From: Brachionus koreanus
Taxonomy: Eukaryota > Rotifera > Eurotatoria > Ploima > Brachionidae
Reading direction: 5' to 3'
DNA: 64,000 nucleotides
Assembly (NCBI GenBank): GCA_016987375.1
Contig: PJRA01000005.1
Coordinates: forward strand, 2,237,344-2,301,343
The notes under the pieces are model-generated. The model was not told the origin of the DNA. It saw nothing but the letters and a program-made list of their open reading frames with translations, and searched no databases. Position numbers and translations under genes: made by a program. Shown here piece after piece: positions 58,554-64,000 of the stretch. Within the stretch, counting starts at the first letter, position 1. Each line of letters starts with the position of its first letter.

Positions 58554-59700
58554 ATTTTTCATAATAGTGCAACTTTGAATGTTGCACCATGTTGCTTTTA
58601 CAGAACTTGCTTTTGACTTTTGAGAGAAAAGTTATAAGAATTTTTAAAATTTTGTTCTGTTCAATTGTTAAGACAATTAATTTATACTTAACTAAGATTT
58701 AAATCGAACAAATTATTCATAACAAATCGAAATTCGATCTTTTCACCAGTGGTGCAATATTTGATTTTGTCTATCCATTTTTAATCATTTTAAATAAAAA
58801 TTCCTAGATATTTATAATGAGATGTTTTAGTTAATTACCTTGTAACATACTTGCTAAAGATGGTAAAATCAAAAAAGGAATACTTGCATTAATATGTATT
58901 ACACTAAATTTTCTGATATTTAAATCCAAAAATCAAGTAAGTGACCAATCTGAAATATAATCAATATCTTTTTATAGTTCTTTCTAAATCTTTTTTAAAA
59001 TAAAGAAGCCAATTTTATATTTCCATATTCGCTTGAAATTAAGTGCATTCACAAGAAATTCTTTTTGAACATAAATCAAAAAGTTTTGTTCCTAATTTTT
59101 AATTAAGTCAAGATTAGTTGCAAAAAATTTAGTTTATAATGTGGGTTGTCTAAAATCCTAAATTATTCTGGCAGGGCTTATTTTCAAGGGGATAGTAAGG
59201 AGTAGTATAAAATAATTATTACAATATTTAAATTTAAAATTTTTATTTTCACATATCAAGTTATGGAATTCCTTGTTTTAATCGATTAATATTTATAAAA
59301 ATAGATTTATTAAGATTTATTTTTTTGCGCAAATGTTCTTTTTTAATAAAAACTTGGTTTCTATGGAGCATTAAAAAAGCTAGAAAAAAACTTGAAAAAT
59401 ATTCTAATAATTTTTCCTGTAACTTTGTAAGTAACCTGTAAATTTTTTAAAATTAAATTCGTTCTAATTAGTTAATGGCCTGCACCACATGGATGTACAA
59501 AAATTTAAATTATGTGATCATCTTCGACCAGCAATTGAAACAACTAAATTTTTTAAATTCCATTTCTTTGATATTATTTAAAAAATATTCAAAAATCAAA
59601 TAAATTAAATCTTTTATTTATTAATAAGATATTAGCTAATTAAATAAGCCACCTGTTTCTTCAGCTGCACTAAACACTTTAATTTTAACTTGAAAAAAAA
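58554..59700. other. AT-rich region between the gap and fumarase, no gene found
   Basis: I looked for upstream exons of TTLL9 (minus) and fumarase (plus) and found neither. A small hairpin (GTGCAAC with GTTGCAC) lies at 58566-58586. Otherwise featureless. Confidence 0.45.
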
Positions 59701-59702
59701 AN

Positions 59703-60311
59703 GAGAATAAATTTGAATCGTTGGCAAGTCATGATACTTTGGTTGAAGTAAGTGGTGCTTTGAACACTCTAGCTGTTAGCTTGCATAAAATAGCAAATGA
59801 TATCCGATTGCTATCAAGTGGACCAAGATGTGGACTGGCCGAAATAAGTATTCCCGAAAATGAGCCAGGCAGTTCAATTATGCCCGGTAAGGTGAATCCA
59901 ACTCAGTGCGAAGCATTGACTATGGTAGCTGCACAAGTCATCGGAAATCATGTGGCTGTTAGTTTTGGAGGTGCCAATGGTCATTTGCAATTGAATGTTT
60001 ACAAGCCTTTGATTGTTCGAAATGTCTTACAATCGATTAGATTGCTAGGTGATTCTATTTGTTCGTTTAACAAATATTGTGTAATTGGAATAAAAGCCTT
60101 AGAGTCAAGGCTGGATTTATACACCAAAGAGTCTTTAATGCTTGTAACTGCTCTGAATTCAAAAATTGGTTACGACAAAGCTGCGCAAATTGCTAAAAAG
60201 GCTTTTAAAGAGAACAAAACTTTAAAGGAAACAGCAATTGAGCTCGATTATGTCACAAGTGAACAATTTGATGCTTGGGTTAGACCAGAAGAAATGCTTT
60301 GTCCAAAATGA
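59703..60311 (+). CDS. FH: Fumarate hydratase, C-terminal part only
   Basis: Converts fumarate to malate in the TCA cycle. The frame is open from about 59703 ([20 protein letters not shown]) to the stop at 60311. It has the fumarase/aspartase signature [16 protein letters not shown], then [38 protein letters not shown] and the C-terminal [18 protein letters not shown], which match class II fumarases to the end. About 200 of some 470 residues are present. The missing N-terminal half is not found upstream, and a single N sits at 59702, exactly where the match begins. The start shown is therefore an exon or assembly edge, not a real start codon. Confidence 0.9.
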   Translation, partial: ENKFESLASHDTLVEVSGALNTLAVSLHKIANDIRLLSSGPRCGLAEISIPENEPGSSIMPGKVNPTQCEALTMVAAQVIGNHVAVSFGGANGHLQLNVYKPLIVRNVLQSIRLLGDSICSFNKYCVIGIKALESRLDLYTKESLMLVTALNSKIGYDKAAQIAKKAFKENKTLKETAIELDYVTSEQFDAWVRPEEMLCPK

Positions 60312-61074
60312 GAATAATTTTCTCAATTAAATTTAAATGAATAAATATTATAAAATTTAATATAATTTTTTTAAATTTAAAATGAAAAAAAATTTAAAAT
60401 TTTTGTTTTTGCTGCGATGTTGTTCAAAATATGCAAAATATGTCAGCTGACAAAGTTTCTATAACCCAAATATTTTCTCTGTAATTATTTTTTTAATTTA
60501 ATTTTCTATTATTTCATAATGTATAAAGAACTTTGCAGGCTAACAGATATTTTGTAACAACTAAATTTGGTTGATCCAAAGTGATTAATTAACGATTAGA
60601 ATTGCTTTAAATGCTTGCCGTTTGGATACAAACATAGTGAAAAATATTTTTTGATAAAAAAAATTTTAATTTTAGAATTTATTTTATTTAACACATTGAT
60701 TATTAGTGCCAAAATCACCAAAATTTAATGAAATTTGATTTCGAACAATCTGCAACCTGTTGAATTTTTAAAAAAAGATAAATTTTAATTTCTGAATTTA
60801 TATTTTATTGATAGATTAAAATTAAAATAAATTATGATTTATTGCGAACAATGAAAAAATTTCAAAATTACTTTTTGAAGTAGATATTTTGTGTTTAGTT
60901 TTGGTTCTGTTTAATAAAATTTTTATTTATATATTAGGATTAATTCAATTTTTTTTTCAATTTGTTTTAAAATTTTTTTTAATTAACTGCATTTTAATTT
61001 TTAATTTAATTTTTTTTATTTCAAAGAGAACAAAACATTGATCAAAAAAAAAAATTCAATAATTTCTAGGAAAA
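60312..61074. other. AT-rich spacer, nothing recognised
   Basis: Between fumarase and the LRAT-domain gene, both plus. Probably the fumarase 3' UTR and the next promoter. Confidence 0.5.
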
Positions 61075-62122
61075 ATGCGTCAATTTTATACATCGATTCA
61101 AATGCTCGAATTTATCTCCGAATATAATAACAATATAGGGTATTTAATCGGAATCACGGAAATAACAAATTCTGACAAAAATTGGTCTCTTATGCTTTAC
61201 ATAGGTAAAAAAATATAGAAAATATTTCAAAACAAAAACTAACTCATATAATTTCAGGAAATGGAAGATTGTTATCTCTATATAGTAAAAATGATGGAAT
61301 AAATGAATCAGCGTTTGAAGAAATTCTCAACATGGACAATATTTACAAGGAAGCTTTGAAGAAAAAAAATTGGCAATCCGAAAATGTAAAAGAATTTGAT
61401 CAATTTTCAGAAAATTGCTTTGATTTTGTATGCTATGAATTTAATATAATTGACATTAGCATTGAAAAAAAATTGGATGCTAAAAATTTGATTTCAACTA
61501 TTAAATCTAATTTGTCTCAAATTCACCAGCTTGAAGAGGGAGATGTGATAATTTTCGAGAGAGGATTTTACACTCATCACGCAATCCTAGTCGGTAGAGT
61601 AAAAATTTTTAATTTTATTTAATTTAAAAATTAATTATTAGATACTTCATACATGACCGTCATACATAAATGGGGTGAGCCTGAGGATTCAACTAGTTTT
61701 GGAATAGCATCAAAAAGCATAATAGGCATACCTACTGAAAAAGCATGTGTTAGTGAAGATTTTGTAATCGAAGTGGCTGGTTATAGATCTTTGTCCAAAG
61801 GAAATGATATTTATGATTCAAGACATGAGCCTAAGTATGATAAAAGCTAAATGTTTAAATAATTTACATTTTTAATTGAAGAGAAAAAGATGAAATTTTA
61901 AAAGAATGTCGTGCCAGATTGGGAGAAATAGGATATAGTGTTTTAGGTGACAACTGCCATCATTTTGTTTCTAAAAATAGAAATGGAATTTCAAGATCGC
62001 CTGAAATTGAGACTATACAAGACATATTTAAGAAATTTGCAATTTTTTCAGTCTCTGCAGTATCTGCTATGTTTGTATTCAATAAGATGAAAGGAAAAGA
62101 AAAACGTAATTCATTAGAATAA
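61075..62122 (+). CDS. LRAT/NlpC-P60 domain protein (PLAAT/HRASLS-like), membrane-anchored
   Basis: Members are thiol acyltransferases or phospholipases. Exons 61075-61204, 61258-61593, 61642-61834 and 61882-62122; 299 aa. The catalytic pieces are LEEGDVIIFERGFYTHHAIL (His) and YSVLGDNCHHFVSKNRNG (Cys, in the place of the usual NCEHFV). A hydrophobic segment (IFSVSAVSAMFVFN) lies near the C-terminus, as in the PLAAT group. The N-terminal about 140 residues before the LRAT domain are not familiar. The Glu-to-His change in the NCEHF box is visible but also occurs in other family members. Converges on WDR6 with 100 nt between stops. Confidence 0.82.
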
Positions 62123-62222
62123 TAGACTGAAATTTATAATAAGAATTTTATAAAACAAACAAAAAGAAAAAAAACTTGAAATAATTTTTATTTTTAGTTA
62201 ATTTTTTTGCTGTTAAAATTTT

Positions 62223-63716
62223 TCAGTTTTTTAATTGTAAATCAACAATTTCCATTCCAACTCCTACAAGCGAAAATCGGAAAACATTGCTGCAAAAAAA
62301 TTTCATTAAATTATTTTCATTTTCTAGATAAATAGATTACTCTTTCAATTGAATCATATCTAATGACGATACATCAGGTACATTTGAAAAAAAAACTTTC
62401 AATGGCACACTCTAAATGATTTTTTGTTCAAAATTTTAGCTTTTTTTTTTTAAATTTAGGAGACAGTGAAGCTTCAACTTCAATTTTACGACAATTTTTT
62501 TTTTTAAAATTGATTTTTTAAAATTGCTTGGCTTAAGAAAAAATTGATTTTAACTTTACCGTCCCATATTTAGAACATTTACTCTTTTATTATCAAAATC
62601 TATTTTCCATATAATAAATCGCTGGTCTTTTGAAACCGTGGCCAACATATTTGGAGATACAAATCTCACCCCTAAATAAAAACTTCGTGATAAAAATATA
62701 AATTAAATATAATTTCGAGATCAATATATAATTAAAATAAAATATACTATAATCGAAAATTTTTAAAGAATTATTTTAATATTTTTTAATCAAAATGGAT
62801 TTGAAAACATTTTATATTTTTTTTTACCAAATTCCGCTTAACTCTTGCTGGATGGTACCAACACTCATTTTTCAATCATATTTATAAATATTCTTGTTTA
62901 TTTTTTTATATATTTTTTAAGTTAATATAAATTAAAAATTAAAATAACAATAAAATTTTCAAACAGACTGTTTTTTAAATTGAAAATAAAAAATTTAACA
63001 ATGATTCAAATTTCAAGTAAAGTCAATTATTGTATATTTTAATAATTTGAAGTCAGTAAGCTCAAATGAAATAAAGCTTTATATGATTATTTAAAAAAAT
63101 ATTATATTGGTCTTACTGTCCCAAACGCTCGTTCAGGGCATAAAGCTTTATTTTCTTTTGATACATGAAATCTTTGTTAGAGGATTTTGAACATTTTTCT
63201 CGTATCAAACAAAAGCATTAAAGCATAGTATGTATGGTATAAAGATAGATATTAATATTCATCCAAAATTTAACAAAAAATGAAACTTTTTCTATAAATC
63301 AATTTTTTTTAATAAAACATACCTGCAATTGATGAAGCATGTGCCATTTCGAATTTAATTACTGATGAAATAGGTTTAATTTTATGCTCATGGTTAATTT
63401 CAATTTTCACTAAACTCAAACAGGTGTCATCACCAACCGTAGATACTATGGCCTTCCTGGAATTCGGAATTGTTATTAAGTCAACGTCATTAATACCAGA
63501 TTGGTTCAAGCCGGCAATCTTTTGAGGCTCTTGATCATCAGGACTATCAATTTTCCAAAATAAGAGATTACCATCAGTCCCAAAAGCCAGTATATATGAA
63601 TCATTTGTAAATGTAAGTCGCTTAATGCATAAAAGGCATTTTGGATATTGAAACTTTAAAATTAGGAATAGCTTGTTATTTTCGATTGAATACCGGAAAA
63701 TTCTTAAAAAAATTTC
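62223..63716 (-). CDS. WDR6: WD-repeat protein 6, C-terminal exons (5' part beyond the right edge)
   Basis: WDR6 supports 2'-O-methylation of the tRNA anticodon loop with the FTSJ1/Trm7 methyltransferase. Three exons seen: 63716-63323, 62671-62560 and 62289-62223, with a 651-nt intron between the first two. Blocks: ILAFGTDGNLLFWKID, NQSGINDVDL, VGDDTCLSLVKIEI, AHASSIAG|VRFVSPNMLATVS, KDQRFIIWKI and VGVGMEIVDLQLKN. The order GTDG, HQSGIN, AHAxxVTG, SPSxxVSxSxDQR and GQGLEVY is that of the end of WDR6. Joints are in phase. More exons must lie to the right of 64000; an acceptor (GAAG) at 63717 marks the next upstream intron. Confidence 0.82.
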
Positions 63717-64000
63717 CTTCAATAATTTTGTTGTATTATTTGATTACTTTTTATATTTACCTTATTACATTGCTTTAGACGTGCATTAAAAGTCGAAGAA
63801 GCATGTTTAGTGCATTAATATAATCTAAGTTTTTAAGTATTAATGAGGCGTTAATACTCAAAAATATTGGTATAGTGCAGGGTTAGAATTAAAGTTTGAA
63901 AAAAATATTAGAAAATTTTTCTTTAAAAAATTTAAAAAATTGAAATGGATTGAACATTACAAGATAAAAGAAAAGAAAATATTATAAAAATATAAAATAA

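Noticed and set aside
57474..58590. Two long minus-strand ORFs across the N run
   Set aside because: They consist almost wholly of N. Only the piece at 57510-57612 is real, a TTLL9 exon.
1..64000. CRISPR arrays, bacterial operons, ribosome binding sites, rRNA genes
   Set aside because: None seen. The intron-exon structure and gene families show nuclear DNA of an animal.

Overview
The window is animal nuclear DNA, not bacterial. It is very AT-rich, and the genes are split by many small introns (about 45-65 nt, GT-AG) and a few long ones (0.5-1.3 kb). The gene set is that of a ciliated metazoan: LMBRD2, MED30, BLTP2/hobbit, MCFD2, TTLL9 and RIOX1. The base composition, compact genes and abundant decayed CR1/jockey-like LINE pieces would fit a small spiralian such as a monogonont rotifer. 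That taxonomic guess is inference only.

Layout. 1-3.2 kb: a decayed Ty3/gypsy retrotransposon (minus strand) running off the left edge. 3.5-5.9 kb: PIGW (minus). 6.86-7.05 kb: a foldback element. 7.9-13.2 kb: SMC4 (minus, 10 exons). 13.4-14.7 kb: a repeat island holding a copied piece of an SMC4 exon, a LINE fragment and two tRNA-derived (SINE-like) sequences. 14.7-18.9 kb: two ECI2 paralogues head to head, one with a mitochondrial presequence. 19.0-19.7 kb: CISD3-like iron-sulfur protein (minus). 20.6-29.4 kb: BLTP2 (KIAA0100/hobbit), mostly one 6.5-kb exon. 30.6-35.4 kb: LMBRD2 (plus, 13 exons) with a mariner-type MITE in one intron. 36.7-37.3 kb: another LINE relic. 37.8-44.9 kb: a plus-strand run of MED30, ABCB10 and RIOX1; MED30 and ABCB10 are 10 nt apart. 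45.1-45.8 kb: MCFD2 (minus). 46.3-49.5 kb: two thioredoxin genes, the second with three domains of which two have lost the CxxC site. 50.1-52.4 kb: a small frameshifted ORF and DMAP1 (minus). 53.6-53.9 kb: a piggyBac-type MITE with TTAA target duplications. 54.1-55.0 kb: PCNA (minus). 55.2-57.6 kb: TTLL9 (minus), cut by a 941-base run of N. 59.7-60.3 kb: the C-terminal part of fumarase. 61.1-62.1 kb: an LRAT/NlpC-P60 protein (plus). 62.2 kb to the right edge: the 3' end of WDR6 (minus).

The genes do not form one pathway. Several are mitochondrial (ECI2-A, CISD3, ABCB10, fumarase) or nuclear (SMC4, MED30, RIOX1, DMAP1, PCNA). Exon models were built by hand from splice-site phase and alignment to remembered family sequence. 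Where the total length is divisible by three and the domains run on across every joint, I consider the model good. No transcript or database search was available.
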